DNA of 64,000 nucleotides from positions 62,001 through 126,000 of the forward strand of contig NZ_FNMZ01000005.1 in the NCBI RefSeq assembly GCF_900106695.1, given 5' to 3'. The stretch's first letter is position 1. Each line of letters starts with the position of its first letter. The notes beneath the pieces were generated by a model. It saw nothing but the letters and a program-made list of their open reading frames with translations, had not been told where the DNA came from and did not search any database. Positions 45,899 through 54,499 of this stretch are shown piece by piece. A program made the translations under genes and the position numbers. This stretch comes from Albimonas donghaensis (GTDB lineage Bacteria; Pseudomonadota; Alphaproteobacteria; Rhodobacterales; Rhodobacteraceae).

Positions 45899-47187
45899 CC
45901 GCCCCCCTCGGCTTCATGGCCGGCCTGCTGCTGCTGACGCTGGGCGGCGGGGTCTGGGTCGGCTTCTCGCTGCTCTCGGTCGGCATCCTGTCGCTGGAAG
46001 TCTTCAAGAACATGAAGGTGGACCGGTTCCTGGCCGGCGACCTGTGGTCCTCGACCACGGCGCTGGAGCTGGTGACGCTGCCGCTGTTCATCCTGATGGG
46101 CGAGATCCTGTTCCACACCCGCCTGAGCGAGAACCTCTTCGCCGGCCTCGCCCCCTTCGTGCGGCGCCTGCCGGGGCGGCTGACGCATATCACCGTGCTG
46201 GGCTGCACGATCTTCGCCGCGGTCTCGGGCTCGTCGGCCGCGACCACCGCCACGGTCGGGCGCATCACGCTCAAGGAGCTTGAGGCGCGCGGCTACGACC
46301 GGACCCTGTCCGCCGGCGCGCTGGCCGGCGCCGGGACCATGGGGCTGCTGATCCCGCCCTCGATCCCGCTGATCGTCTACGGGGTGCTGGCCGAGGTCTC
46401 GATCCTCGACCTGTTCATCGCCGGCGTGATCCCGGGGCTGATCCTCGCGGCCCTGTTCATGAGCTGGATCGGCCTCGCCGCCAGCTTCCGGACCGGCGCC
46501 CTGCCCCCGCGCGAACCCTCGACCAGCTGGGGTCACAAGGCGCGGGCGCTGGTCAAGCTGCTGCCGGTCTCGGTGCTGATCGTCTTCGTGCTGGGCTCGA
46601 TGTATGCGGGCTTCGCCTCGGTGACCGAGGCCGCGGCGGTGGGCGTGCTGGGCGGGCTGGTCCTGGCGGCGAGCGAGGGGCAGCTTTCGCTGACCATGCT
46701 GCGCAAGGCGCTGGGCTCGACGGTCCGGACCTGCTCGATGATCGGGCTGATCCTGTGCGGGGCGCTGTTCCTGTCCAAGGCCATGGCGCGGCTGGCGATC
46801 CCCACCGACGTGGCCGCGGCGATCCAGGCGCTGGAACTGTCGCCGACCCTGCTGATCCTGATCCTGATGGTGTTCTATCTCGGGCTCGGCTGTTTTCTCG
46901 ACGGGCTGTCGACCATCGTGATGACCCTGCCCGTCACCCTTCCCCTGGTGCTGGCCGCGGGTTTCGACCCGGTCTGGTTCGGCATCTTCCTGATCGTGAC
47001 GGTGGAGATGGCCCAGATCACCCCGCCGATCGGTTTCAACCTGTTCGTGATCCGGGGGCTGACCGGCATGCCGTTGGGACGCATCGCCTGGGCGGCGGCG
47101 CCGTTCTGCCTGCTGATGGTGGGGCTGGTGCTGCTGATGGTGGCCTTCCCGGGGATCGTGACCTGGCTGCCGGAGCGCCTGCGATGA
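45895..47187 (+). CDS. TRAP transporter large permease (DctM type), system 2
   Basis: 430 residues with about 12 spans. PLFILMGEILFHTRLSE, TIFAAVSGSSAATTATVG, GLLIPPSIPLIVYGVLAEVS and ITPPIGFNLFVIRGLTG are the DctM hallmarks. It overlaps the crotonase gene by ATGA, tying transport and metabolism in one transcript. Confidence 0.94.
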   Translation: MTAPLGFMAGLLLLTLGGGVWVGFSLLSVGILSLEVFKNMKVDRFLAGDLWSSTTALELVTLPLFILMGEILFHTRLSENLFAGLAPFVRRLPGRLTHITVLGCTIFAAVSGSSAATTATVGRITLKELEARGYDRTLSAGALAGAGTMGLLIPPSIPLIVYGVLAEVSILDLFIAGVIPGLILAALFMSWIGLAASFRTGALPPREPSTSWGHKARALVKLLPVSVLIVFVLGSMYAGFASVTEAAAVGVLGGLVLAASEGQLSLTMLRKALGSTVRTCSMIGLILCGALFLSKAMARLAIPTDVAAAIQALELSPTLLILILMVFYLGLGCFLDGLSTIVMTLPVTLPLVLAAGFDPVWFGIFLIVTVEMAQITPPIGFNLFVIRGLTGMPLGRIAWAAAPFCLLMVGLVLLMVAFPGIVTWLPERLR

Positions 47188-47981
47188 CCTTGCAAGACAC
47201 CTATGCCGACGGGGCGCTGACCCTCGTGGTCGAGGGACGGGTCGCCACCCTGACCCTGAACCGCGAGGCGCAGCGCAACGCCTTCAACCTCGCCATGTGG
47301 GAGGCCCTGCCCGGGATCGCCGCCGGGGTCGCCTCCGACGACCGGATCCGGGTCCTGCTGGTGCGCGGGGCGGGGGAGCGGGCGTTCTCGGGCGGCGCCG
47401 ACATCGCCGAGTTCCCGCAGGTCTATGAGACCGCCGCCACCGCGCGGGCCTACAATGACGCGGTGCGGGCGGGGCAAAGCGCCATGGCCCGCCTGCCCAA
47501 GCCGGTGATCGCGGTGGTGTTCGGGGCCTGCGTGGGCGGCGGCTGCGGGTTGTCGCTGGCCTGCGACCTGCGCTTCGCCGCCGCGGGGGCGCGTTTCGGC
47601 ATCCCGCCCGCGAAACTCGGCGCGGCCTATTCCTTCGGCGACGTGAAGCAGCTGATGCAGCTGGTCGGCCCCGCGCGGGCGAAGGACATCCTCTTTTCCG
47701 GCCGCCTGCTGGAGGCCGAGGAGGCCCTGCGCATCGGCCTCATCGACCGTGTCTTCGCCGCGGAGGCGCTGGCGGCCGAGGCGATGGCCTATGCGGAGGG
47801 TCTGGCGACGCTCTCCCCCGTGTCGCTGACGACCTCCAAGCAGATGGTCCAGGCGATCCGCGACGGGGCGGAGGAGGAGACGCCGGAGCTTCGCGCGCTG
47901 TTCGACGCCGCCTTCGCCTCCGACGATTTTCAGGAGGGCTACCGCGCCTTTCTCGAAAAGCGGGCGCCGGATTTCGGTTGA
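47184..47981 (+). CDS. Enoyl-CoA hydratase/isomerase family protein, altered active site
   Basis: 265 residues with a crotonase fold and oxyanion segments ERAFSGGADIAEF and FGACVGGGCGLSLACDLRF. At the two hydratase-glutamate positions it has glycine (GGGCGLS) and Pro-Ala (GIPPAKLG), so a classic hydratase reaction is doubtful. It may be a lyase, isomerase or hydrolase. Last gene of the operator 2 operon, with an intrinsic terminator shortly after. Confidence 0.87.
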   Translation: MTLQDTYADGALTLVVEGRVATLTLNREAQRNAFNLAMWEALPGIAAGVASDDRIRVLLVRGAGERAFSGGADIAEFPQVYETAATARAYNDAVRAGQSAMARLPKPVIAVVFGACVGGGCGLSLACDLRFAAAGARFGIPPAKLGAAYSFGDVKQLMQLVGPARAKDILFSGRLLEAEEALRIGLIDRVFAAEALAAEAMAYAEGLATLSPVSLTTSKQMVQAIRDGAEEETPELRALFDAAFASDDFQEGYRAFLEKRAPDFG

Positions 47982-48000
47982 GCCCGGCCCGGGCCCGGGC

Positions 48001-48036
48001 CAGCGACCGGGACAGCGACCGGGCCAGCGACCGGGA
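48001..48036 (+). repeat. 12-bp tandem repeat
   Basis: Three copies of CAGCGACCGGGA/C in a row just after the crotonase stop and before the terminator. Short, non-coding, and of unknown meaning. Confidence 0.7.
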
Positions 48037-48041
48037 CATGG

Positions 48042-48070
48042 AAAAGGGGGCCGCGCGAGGCCCCCTTTTT
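48042..48070. terminator. Bidirectional intrinsic terminator
   Basis: AAAAGGGGGCC, loop GCGCGA, GGCCCCCTTTTT. The A run on the left side makes it work on both strands, fitting the converging crotonase and amidase operons. Confidence 0.92.
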
Positions 48071-48080
48071 CATGCGACGC

Positions 48081-48173
48081 CGTAGGGCGGGTTCCTACCC
48101 GCCATCCCCGGCCTGCCCCTCCCGACGCTCCCGGCCTCTCCGGTCGCGACGGCGGGTTCGCACCCGCCCTACG
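48081..48173. repeat. REP-like paired element A
   Basis: Two 23-bp units in inverted orientation (48081-48103 and 48151-48173), each CGTAGGGCGGGT, 4 variable bases, ACCCGCC, which is itself a hairpin. The second unit supplies the TAG stop codon of the amidase gene (48169-48171). No transposase is near. Confidence 0.85.
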
Positions 48174-49500
48174 GGTTCAGCGCCAGGTCCAGCGCCTCCG
48201 CCCAGGCGGTCAGCCGGGCCTCCGACCAGGGCGCGCCGAGCAGCTGCACCGAGGCCGGCAGGGTCTCGCCCGCCAGCGGAACCGGGAGCGTCACCGCCGG
48301 CGCCCCGGCGAAATTGGCCAGCGCGGTGAAATCGGCCTGGTTGGCGGGCGCGGGCGTCCCGTGCGGAAAGGCCCGTTGCGGGGCGGTGGGCAGGATCAGC
48401 GCATCGCATTCCGCCAGCCCCCGCGCGCAGGCCGCCGCCGCCGCGCGGATGCGGGCGTAGGCGTCGACCATGCGCAGCGCGCCGGCATCCCGCCCATAGG
48501 CCAGCAGCGCCGCCAGGTGGTCCGAGATCGCGCCCTGCGTCTCCATCAGCGACGCCATCTCCACCGCGCCCTCGGCCTCGGAGATCAGCAGACCCCCGCG
48601 GCGCGCGCGCCCCGGGTCCCAGCCCTCCAGGTCCAGCGCCACCACCCGCGCGCCGAGCCGCTTCGCGACCTCCACCGCGCGGGCGAGCCCCTCGCGGACA
48701 GCGGGTTCGCAGTCCACCGTCTCGATCTGCTTCGGCAGGCCCAGCCGCACCCCGCGCAGGGAGATGTCGGGCCGCGCCGACCAGCCGCCGCGGGCCGGGC
48801 GGGCGTCCGGGTCCTCCGGATCGACGCCGGCCAGCGCCTCCAGCGCCGGCCACAGATCCGCGGCGCGGCGGGTCAGCGGCCCCACGGTGTCGAGCGTGGG
48901 CGCGAGATAGGCGAGCCCGGCGCGCCCGATCAGCCCCGCGGTGGGCTTGGCGCCGCAGATCCCGCAATAGGCGGCCGGAATGCGGACCGAGCCCATGGTG
49001 TCGGTGCCCAGCGCCAGGTCCGCCAGCCCCGCCGCCACCGCCGCCCCCGACCCGCCGGACGACCCGCCCGGCGTCAGGGCGTTCCCCTGCGCATCGGGGC
49101 CCAGCGGGTTCATGCAGCGCCCGAAGGCGTCGTTGTCGGTGGTCGCGCCCAGCGCCCCCTCATGCAGGTTCACCCCGCCGAGGATCACCGCCCCCGCCGC
49201 CCGCAGCCGCGCGACCGCGGTCGCATCCGCCGCCGCCACCCGGTCCCGCCAGCCGGCGATGCCCGCCGTCCAGGGCCGGCCCGCCATGGCGAGGTTGTCC
49301 TTCACCGCGACCAGCGCGCCGTCCAGCGGCCCCCGCGCCCGGCCGAGACCGGCGCGCGCGTCGGCCTCCGCCGCCGCCGCGACCGCGCCCGCACTGTCGA
49401 CGGAAAGGAAGATCGCCTCTCCGCCCGCCATGCTCGCCTCGATGCGGGCCAGCGTCTCGCGGGTCCGGGTCTCGACCGCTCCCGGCGCGGGGGCGCCCAT
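48169..49500 (-). CDS. Amidase-signature family amidase
   Basis: 443 residues from the ATG at 49500, which overlaps the ligase stop as TGATG; a GTG one codon earlier is possible. The Ser-cisSer-Lys triad is intact: Lys in VAVKDN near 67, and the two serines in TPGGSSGGSG and MGSVRIPA. It hydrolyses an amide to acid and ammonia in the cytoplasm. Last gene of the minus operon MmgE2-ligase-amidase. Its stop codon lies in a REP-like element, so the C-terminus may have been set by repeat insertion. Confidence 0.9.
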   Translation of the reverse strand: MGAPAPGAVETRTRETLARIEASMAGGEAIFLSVDSAGAVAAAAEADARAGLGRARGPLDGALVAVKDNLAMAGRPWTAGIAGWRDRVAAADATAVARLRAAGAVILGGVNLHEGALGATTDNDAFGRCMNPLGPDAQGNALTPGGSSGGSGAAVAAGLADLALGTDTMGSVRIPAAYCGICGAKPTAGLIGRAGLAYLAPTLDTVGPLTRRAADLWPALEALAGVDPEDPDARPARGGWSARPDISLRGVRLGLPKQIETVDCEPAVREGLARAVEVAKRLGARVVALDLEGWDPGRARRGGLLISEAEGAVEMASLMETQGAISDHLAALLAYGRDAGALRMVDAYARIRAAAAACARGLAECDALILPTAPQRAFPHGTPAPANQADFTALANFAGAPAVTLPVPLAGETLPASVQLLGAPWSEARLTAWAEALDLALNP

Positions 49501-50891
49501 CACGACGCCTTTCGCGCGTCGATCAGGCGGAGCGGCTTCTGCCGGCTCTCGATCTGGGTCAGGGGCGCGGTCTCGCCGGGCGCGGCCAGCTCGACCCCGA
49601 TCTGCACGCCGAGGCGGGTCTTCAGGGCGGCCTCCATGGCCGCGCCCAGGCCCTCGGGGCGGTCCGAGACCTCGGCGATCACCACCATCTCGTCGCGGCC
49701 CTCGCGCTTTTCGACCCGGCAGATGTATTCGGCGGCCATCTGCGGGAACTGCGCCGACAGCAGCGCGCCGATGCCCTGCGGATAGATGTTGATGCCGCGC
49801 AGCTTCACCATGTTGTCGGACCGGCCCATGAAGCCGCGGATCCGCCCGAAGGGCAGGTCGAGCGGGTTGGCGCCGGGCAGCGCCTCGGTCACGTCATGGG
49901 TGTTGAAGCGGATGATCGGGTAAAGGTCGTCCTTGAACAGGCAGGTGCATACCATGTCCCCGATCCCCCCCGGCGCGACCGGGGTCCCGTCCTCCACATC
50001 GAGGATTTCGAGGAACTGGGCGTCCTCCATCACATGCATCCCCTCCCGGTCCGGCCCCTGCCCGGCGATGGTCCCGGTGTCGCCGACGCCGTACCAGTCA
50101 TAGACCGCGGCGCCGCCCCAGGCCTGGGACATGGACTCGGCGCTGTCGGCCCCGATATGGCCGGAAATCATGCGGATGCGAATATCCTCGCCGGGGATCA
50201 GCCCTTCCTCGCGCGCCACCTCGGCGAGCCGCTTCACGTAGTCCCCGAAGCCGACGATCGTCGTGGCCCCGAAATCCTTCATCAGGCGCACCTGCTGGGC
50301 GGAGCGCATGTCGGCCCCGGTGCCCGCGGTCAGCATCGGCGCCCCGATCCAGTGGTTGATCGCCTCGCGCACATAGTGCCCGCCATTGACCATGCCGAAG
50401 CCGTAGACGCAGTGCACCACGTCGTCCGGCGTCATGCCCTGAAGCCGGTAGGTGCGGGCCAGCAGCATGTTCTGCACCTCGCGGCTTCTGGCGCCGTAGA
50501 TCAGCGGCTGCGGCTTGCCGGTGGTGCCCGAGGTGGTCTGCATGATCATCGGCGGGCGCGGGGCGGCGCCGTGGGAGTCGCGCCCGTGAAAGTCGCCGAT
50601 GGGCGGGCAGGCCTCGACCGAGGCCATCAGGTCCGACTTGGAATAGGTCGGCAGCTTCGTGATGTCGTCGAGGCTTCGCACATCGCCCGGCTCCACCCCC
50701 GCCGCGCCCCAGTGGCGGGCGTAGAAGGGCACCTTCCAGGCGAAATCCATCACCGCGAGGAAACGGGCGTTCTGCTTCGCGCGCAACTCGTCGCGGCTCA
50801 TGCCGGCATAGGCGCCCAGCAGGTCCACGGGATAGTCGCGGGCCAGGGCGGCGGGGTCGAGCGCGTCGAAATAGCTGGGATAGGCGGTCAC
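49500..50891 (-). CDS. Phenylacetate-CoA-ligase-like AMP-forming acyl-CoA ligase
   Basis: 463 residues, GTG start at 50891 overlapping the MmgE stop as GTGA and preceded by GAGGA. It is a PaaK-type adenylating enzyme: TTSGTTGKPQPLIYG (ATP-binding loop), YDWYGVGDTG, FNTHDV, RGFMGRSDNMVKLRGINIYP. It makes acyl-AMP and then acyl-CoA. PaaK relatives take phenylacetate and other aromatic or heteroaromatic acids; no ring-opening genes are near, so a non-aromatic acid is also possible. Confidence 0.87.
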   Translation of the reverse strand: MTAYPSYFDALDPAALARDYPVDLLGAYAGMSRDELRAKQNARFLAVMDFAWKVPFYARHWGAAGVEPGDVRSLDDITKLPTYSKSDLMASVEACPPIGDFHGRDSHGAAPRPPMIMQTTSGTTGKPQPLIYGARSREVQNMLLARTYRLQGMTPDDVVHCVYGFGMVNGGHYVREAINHWIGAPMLTAGTGADMRSAQQVRLMKDFGATTIVGFGDYVKRLAEVAREEGLIPGEDIRIRMISGHIGADSAESMSQAWGGAAVYDWYGVGDTGTIAGQGPDREGMHVMEDAQFLEILDVEDGTPVAPGGIGDMVCTCLFKDDLYPIIRFNTHDVTEALPGANPLDLPFGRIRGFMGRSDNMVKLRGINIYPQGIGALLSAQFPQMAAEYICRVEKREGRDEMVVIAEVSDRPEGLGAAMEAALKTRLGVQIGVELAAPGETAPLTQIESRQKPLRLIDARKAS

Positions 50892-52306
50892 GTGTGCATG
50901 TCCTCGGGCGTGTATGCGGGCGCTTCGGCGAGCGCCGAGGCGAAGGCGGCGAGGGGCGCGGGGCCCGGGTCGTCGGGAAGGGCGAGGGCGGCGGCGATCA
51001 GGCGCTCGGCCTGGTCGGGAGAGCGGCCGCCCGCGGCGCAAAGCGCCCGGGCCTTGGCGATGAGGCGGGCCTCGTCCACCGGGTTCTCGGGGTCGCCGAG
51101 CGCGTCGGGGGCCTCCGCCCGCAGGGTCTCGCCGGTGGCGAGGTCGATCTCCACCGCGGCGCCGTAGCGCCGGGGGAAGGCGGCGGTGAAGGCGGGGGTC
51201 GCGGCGACGGCGGTCAGGCCGCGCAGGCGGGTGAGGTCGGGGCGGGCGATGGCGTCGGGCTCGAACGCCGCCAGCGGCGGCGGGCCGTCGGCGAGGCAGG
51301 CGGCGACGGCGTGCTGCAGGCTGAACTTGGCCTCATGCGTGGTGGTCGGCGCCGGGCGGTCGCAGAAGGTGACGGCCTCGGCATAGGTCTCGATGCGGAT
51401 GGCGCGGATAGCGGCGGGGGCGGCGCCCCGGGCGCGCAGGTCGAGGGCGGCGTCGATGGCCGGATGCGCATGGCGGCAGGCGGGCCAGGGCTTGAAGCTG
51501 ACGTCCCAGATCATCCACGGCCCGTCCAGGCGGGCGATGACCGCGGCGGGGTCCGGGTCGGGGCAGAAGGCGTCGTAGAAGCCCTGGGCGCCCTCCAGCA
51601 TCGCCTCCGGCCCGGTGAAGCCCAGCGCGGCAAGCTCCGCCGCCTGAAGTCCGGACATGGCGGCGCGGGCGGTATGGAGTTGCTTGGTCATCACCGGCTC
51701 ATGCCGGCAACGCCAGGGCCCCGCGGCCTGCGATCCGGCATTGCCGAGCGCCCAGACCATGGCGTCCTCCGACAGGCCCAGCAGCGCGCCGGCGGCGGCC
51801 GCCGCCCCGAACGGCCCGCAGGTCGAGGTGTTGTGCCAGCGCTGGTAATGCCCCGGCCCGACCGAGGCGCCGACGCGGATCATCGCCTCATAGCCGATCA
51901 CCAGCGCGTCGAGGAACGCCGCCGCGCCCGCCCCCGTCGCCTGCGCGGCCGCCAACGCCGCCGGGATCGCCACCGGCCCCGGATGCAGGATCGAGGTGCG
52001 GTGAACGTCGTCCATTTCCAGCACGTTGCCGAGCCCGCCATTGACCAGCGCCGCCGCCGCCGGGGACAGGCCCGCGGCCCCCATTCCGACGCCGACGCAA
52101 GCCCCGGCGCCGGTGGCCGCGGCCCCCTGCGCCAGCCGCGCGCCCGCAGGCGAAACCGCGCCCGCCGCGGCGCAGCCGGCCCAGTCCAGCGCGTGCAGCG
52201 CGGCGCGGGCCCGATCCTCCGCCCCCGGACGCACGGCGAGACGGCCGGCCAGGCGGCGCAGCAGGGTCGGCGCCATGTCGGGATTCGGGGCGTGAGTCGC
52301 GGGCAT
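50888..52306 (-). CDS. MmgE/PrpD family protein 2
   Basis: 472 residues. The helical domain includes NGGLGNVLEMDDVHRTSILHPG with the family Asp/His cluster, then RWHNTSTCGPFGAAAAAG and FKPWPACRHAHPAIDAALDL. It differs clearly from MmgE/PrpD protein 1, so the two are not recent duplicates. It heads the minus operon with the CoA ligase and amidase, 32 bp from operator 3. A dehydratase, decarboxylase or isomerase role is expected. Confidence 0.88.
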   Translation of the reverse strand: MPATHAPNPDMAPTLLRRLAGRLAVRPGAEDRARAALHALDWAGCAAAGAVSPAGARLAQGAAATGAGACVGVGMGAAGLSPAAAALVNGGLGNVLEMDDVHRTSILHPGPVAIPAALAAAQATGAGAAAFLDALVIGYEAMIRVGASVGPGHYQRWHNTSTCGPFGAAAAAGALLGLSEDAMVWALGNAGSQAAGPWRCRHEPVMTKQLHTARAAMSGLQAAELAALGFTGPEAMLEGAQGFYDAFCPDPDPAAVIARLDGPWMIWDVSFKPWPACRHAHPAIDAALDLRARGAAPAAIRAIRIETYAEAVTFCDRPAPTTTHEAKFSLQHAVAACLADGPPPLAAFEPDAIARPDLTRLRGLTAVAATPAFTAAFPRRYGAAVEIDLATGETLRAEAPDALGDPENPVDEARLIAKARALCAAGGRSPDQAERLIAAALALPDDPGPAPLAAFASALAEAPAYTPEDMHT

Positions 52307-52337
52307 TGGCTGAATTTTCCGGATGGACTCGGCAAAG

Positions 52338-52349
52338 TTGTCCGGACAT
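52338..52349. promoter_or_regulatory. Operator 3 of the TTGTCCGGACAA regulon
   Basis: TTGTCCGGACAT, one mismatch from the perfect palindrome, lying directly downstream of the -10 box of the MmgE2 promoter and about 90-100 bp upstream of the regulator gene. This is a typical repressor position, allowing autocontrol. Confidence 0.75.
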
Positions 52350-52377
52350 ATTCTAACGGCGGTTTCGCGCGGCGCAA
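52350..52377 (-). promoter_or_regulatory. Promoter of the MmgE2-ligase-amidase operon
   Basis: On the minus strand: TTGCGC, 16-bp spacer and TAGAAT (5 of 6 to consensus), followed immediately by operator 3. Confidence 0.55.
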
Positions 52378-52424
52378 TCCCCGTCGCATACTGGCCGCCC
52401 CGAATGATCCGGAAGGACCGCCGC

Positions 52425-52442
52425 ATGGCCCGCGCCGCATGA
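52425..52442 (+). CDS. Possible 5-codon leader ORF of the GntR gene
   Basis: ATG-GCC-CGC-GCC-GCA-TGA, with GGAAGGA 7 nt ahead. Its stop overlaps the regulator ATG (ATGA). The regulator start itself has no separate ribosome site, so its translation may depend on termination of this minigene. It could be coincidence. Confidence 0.4.
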   Translation: MARAA

Positions 52443-53209
52443 CCGCCCCATCCTCCGCGTCCTCCCCGCCCTCGCCCGCAGCCGGCCCCCGATACCGGCG
52501 CATGGCCAGGACGTTGCAGGCCCGCATCGCCGAAGGTCTGTGGAAAATCGGAGAGGCGCTGCCCACCGAGCAGGAGCTCTGCGCCGAATTCGGCGTCTCC
52601 CGCCACACGACGCGCGAGGCGCTGCGGGTGCTGGCGGAGGCCGGGCTGGTGCGCCGCCGGCAAGGCTCGGGCACCGAGGTCATCGCCGACACGCCCCCCG
52701 CCCTCTACCGCCACCAGATGCGCTCCCTCAGCGAGCTGCTGGACTACGCCGCCGACACGCGGCTGGAGCTGGTCCCCGCCGAAGGCGATCCGCTGGAACT
52801 GGCGCCCGAGGGCCTGACGCTCGCCCCCGGCCCCGGGCCGTGGCTGGCGGTGGAGGGCGTGCGCCGCACCCTCGCCGGCGGGGCGATCAACTTCACCCGG
52901 ATCTGGTTGCCCGCGGCCTACGCCTCCATCCTGCCGGAGTTCGAGGGCGGCGCCCGCTCGGTCTACGACCTGATCGAGCGGCGCTTCCGCGTGCGGGTGG
53001 CGGAGGTGGCGCAGGAGATGACGGGGGCGACGCTCTGCCCCCGCTCCGCCAGGGCGCTGGGGCGGGACGCGGCGGACCCCGCGATCCTGCTGCTGCGCAG
53101 CTACCTGGACGCCGAGGCCCGGCCGGTCCTGGTTTCGGCGAGCTGGCACCCCGCCGACACGTTCTCTTATTCCATGCGGCTCCAACGCGACGATACGGCG
53201 GGGATGTGA
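52439..53209 (+). CDS. GntR-family regulator (HutC/UTRA type)
   Basis: 256 residues from the ATG at 52439. The winged helix reads PTEQELCAEFGVSRHTTREALRVLAEAGLVRRRQGSGT near residues 40-80, and a UTRA ligand-binding domain follows (VEGVRRTLAGGAINFTRIWLPA, RVAEVAQEMTGATL). GntR proteins bind GT-N-AC dyads, which TTGTCCGGACAA is. It is the only GntR gene in the window and lies amid four such sites, so it is the likely regulator of the 34.9-59.8 kb island. Confidence 0.9.
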   Translation: MTAPSSASSPPSPAAGPRYRRMARTLQARIAEGLWKIGEALPTEQELCAEFGVSRHTTREALRVLAEAGLVRRRQGSGTEVIADTPPALYRHQMRSLSELLDYAADTRLELVPAEGDPLELAPEGLTLAPGPGPWLAVEGVRRTLAGGAINFTRIWLPAAYASILPEFEGGARSVYDLIERRFRVRVAEVAQEMTGATLCPRSARALGRDAADPAILLLRSYLDAEARPVLVSASWHPADTFSYSMRLQRDDTAGM

Positions 53210-53227
53210 TCCCGCCGGCCGGGCGAA

Positions 53228-53313
53228 GGCAGGTTCGCACCCGCCCTACGCGCGTCGCGCCGGGGTCGCTGGGCGGGTGTGCGCCGAGGTCGTAGGGCGG
53301 GTTTCAACCCGCC
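53228..53313. repeat. REP-like paired element B
   Basis: Units at 53228-53250 (reverse) and 53291-53313 (forward) of the same 23-bp hairpin repeat as element A, here in tail-in orientation, between the converging GntR and CoA-transferase genes. Shorter AACCCGCCGCGCC copies follow to 53338. Confidence 0.82.
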
Positions 53314-53338
53314 GCGCCTCAACCCGCCGCGCCGCGCC

Positions 53339-54499
53339 TTAACCCGGAACCCGCGCGAGGCAGGCCGCCACGACCTCCTCCGGCAGGCCGGCGTCGCGCA
53401 GGGTGACCTCGGTATGCTCGCCCAGCCCCGGCAGGGTCGGATCCAGCCGCCCGGGCTCGTCCCGGTAGCGGATCGGCAGACCGATATGCAGGGCGCCGGC
53501 GGCGTCGCGCACCTTCATCTCCCGCGCCGCGACCTGGGGGCTGTCGAAGGCCTCTTTCAGGTCCAGCACCGGGGCGAAGCAGACGTCGCGGCCGGCGAAC
53601 CACGTCTCCCACTCGTCGCGGGTTCTGGTGGCGAAGATCTCGCGCAGGAAGGCCTTCACCGGCGCCTGCCCTTCGCCTGGCGGGCCGTTGGCGATCTCGA
53701 TCAGGTCGGGACGCTCCAGCGCGGTCAGGAGGGTGGCGACGAACTTGTGCTCCACGCCCCCGAGCACGACATGGCGGTCGTCAGCGGTCCGGTAGATGGA
53801 GAAGAAGGCGTAGCCGCCGAAGGAACGCTCGGACTTCACCCGCGGCGCGCGATCCTCCGCGAAAACCGGGCCGACCACGTTGGGCAGCCAGGCCATGCAG
53901 GCGTCCTGCATCGACATGTCGATGACATCGCCGCGCCCGGTCTCGTGGCGCCGATAGAGCGCCATCATGATCGCCCCGAAGGTCATCAGCGACGACGCCA
54001 CGTCGGCTACCGGCATATGCGGATTGGTCGGCTCGCCATCCGCCCCGAGGTTCAGCGAGACCAGCCCCGACAGCGCCTCGATGGCCAGGTCATGCCCCGG
54101 CCGCGCCACTTCCGGCCCGGTCTGCCCGAAGGCGGCGATGGAGGCGTAGACGATCCGCGGATTGCGCGCCGTCACCGCGTCCGGGCCGACGCCCAGCCGG
54201 TCGACGACACCGGGGCGGAAGGCCTCGATGAACACGTCCGCGGTCTCGGCCAGGCGCAGCAGCGCCTCGCGCCCGGCTTCGGTCTTGAGGTCCAGCACCA
54301 CGGATTTCTTGCCGCGATGGGTGTTGCGGAACCAGACCGAGACGTCGGTGTGGTCGCGGTAGCCGACCCCGCGCACCGGCTCGCCCGAGGGCGGCTCGAC
54401 CTTGATCACCTCGGCCCCGTGATCGGCCATCATCATGGTCAGATGCGGGCCGGGCAGGAACATCGACAGGTCGAGCACGCGCAGGCCTTCCAGCTTCAT
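53339..54499 (-). CDS. Family III CoA-transferase (CaiB/BaiF), copy A
   Basis: 386 residues from the ATG at 54499, overlapping the previous stop as TGATG. MKLEGLRVLDLSMFLPGPHLTMMMADHGAEVIKVE is the family N-terminus (residues 1-35), and the catalytic aspartate is in MPVADVASSLM. It should move CoA from a donor such as succinyl-CoA to an organic acid. Last of three genes with the CitE-like lyase. Differs from copy B throughout, suggesting different acids or a heteromer. Confidence 0.9.
   Translation of the reverse strand: MKLEGLRVLDLSMFLPGPHLTMMMADHGAEVIKVEPPSGEPVRGVGYRDHTDVSVWFRNTHRGKKSVVLDLKTEAGREALLRLAETADVFIEAFRPGVVDRLGVGPDAVTARNPRIVYASIAAFGQTGPEVARPGHDLAIEALSGLVSLNLGADGEPTNPHMPVADVASSLMTFGAIMMALYRRHETGRGDVIDMSMQDACMAWLPNVVGPVFAEDRAPRVKSERSFGGYAFFSIYRTADDRHVVLGGVEHKFVATLLTALERPDLIEIANGPPGEGQAPVKAFLREIFATRTRDEWETWFAGRDVCFAPVLDLKEAFDSPQVAAREMKVRDAAGALHIGLPIRYRDEPGRLDPTLPGLGEHTEVTLRDAGLPEEVVAACLARVPG

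Noticed and set aside
51648-51659. GTCCGGACATG inside the second MmgE gene as another operator
   Set aside because: It lies inside coding sequence, lacks the left TT and a promoter, and is likely due to codon choice.
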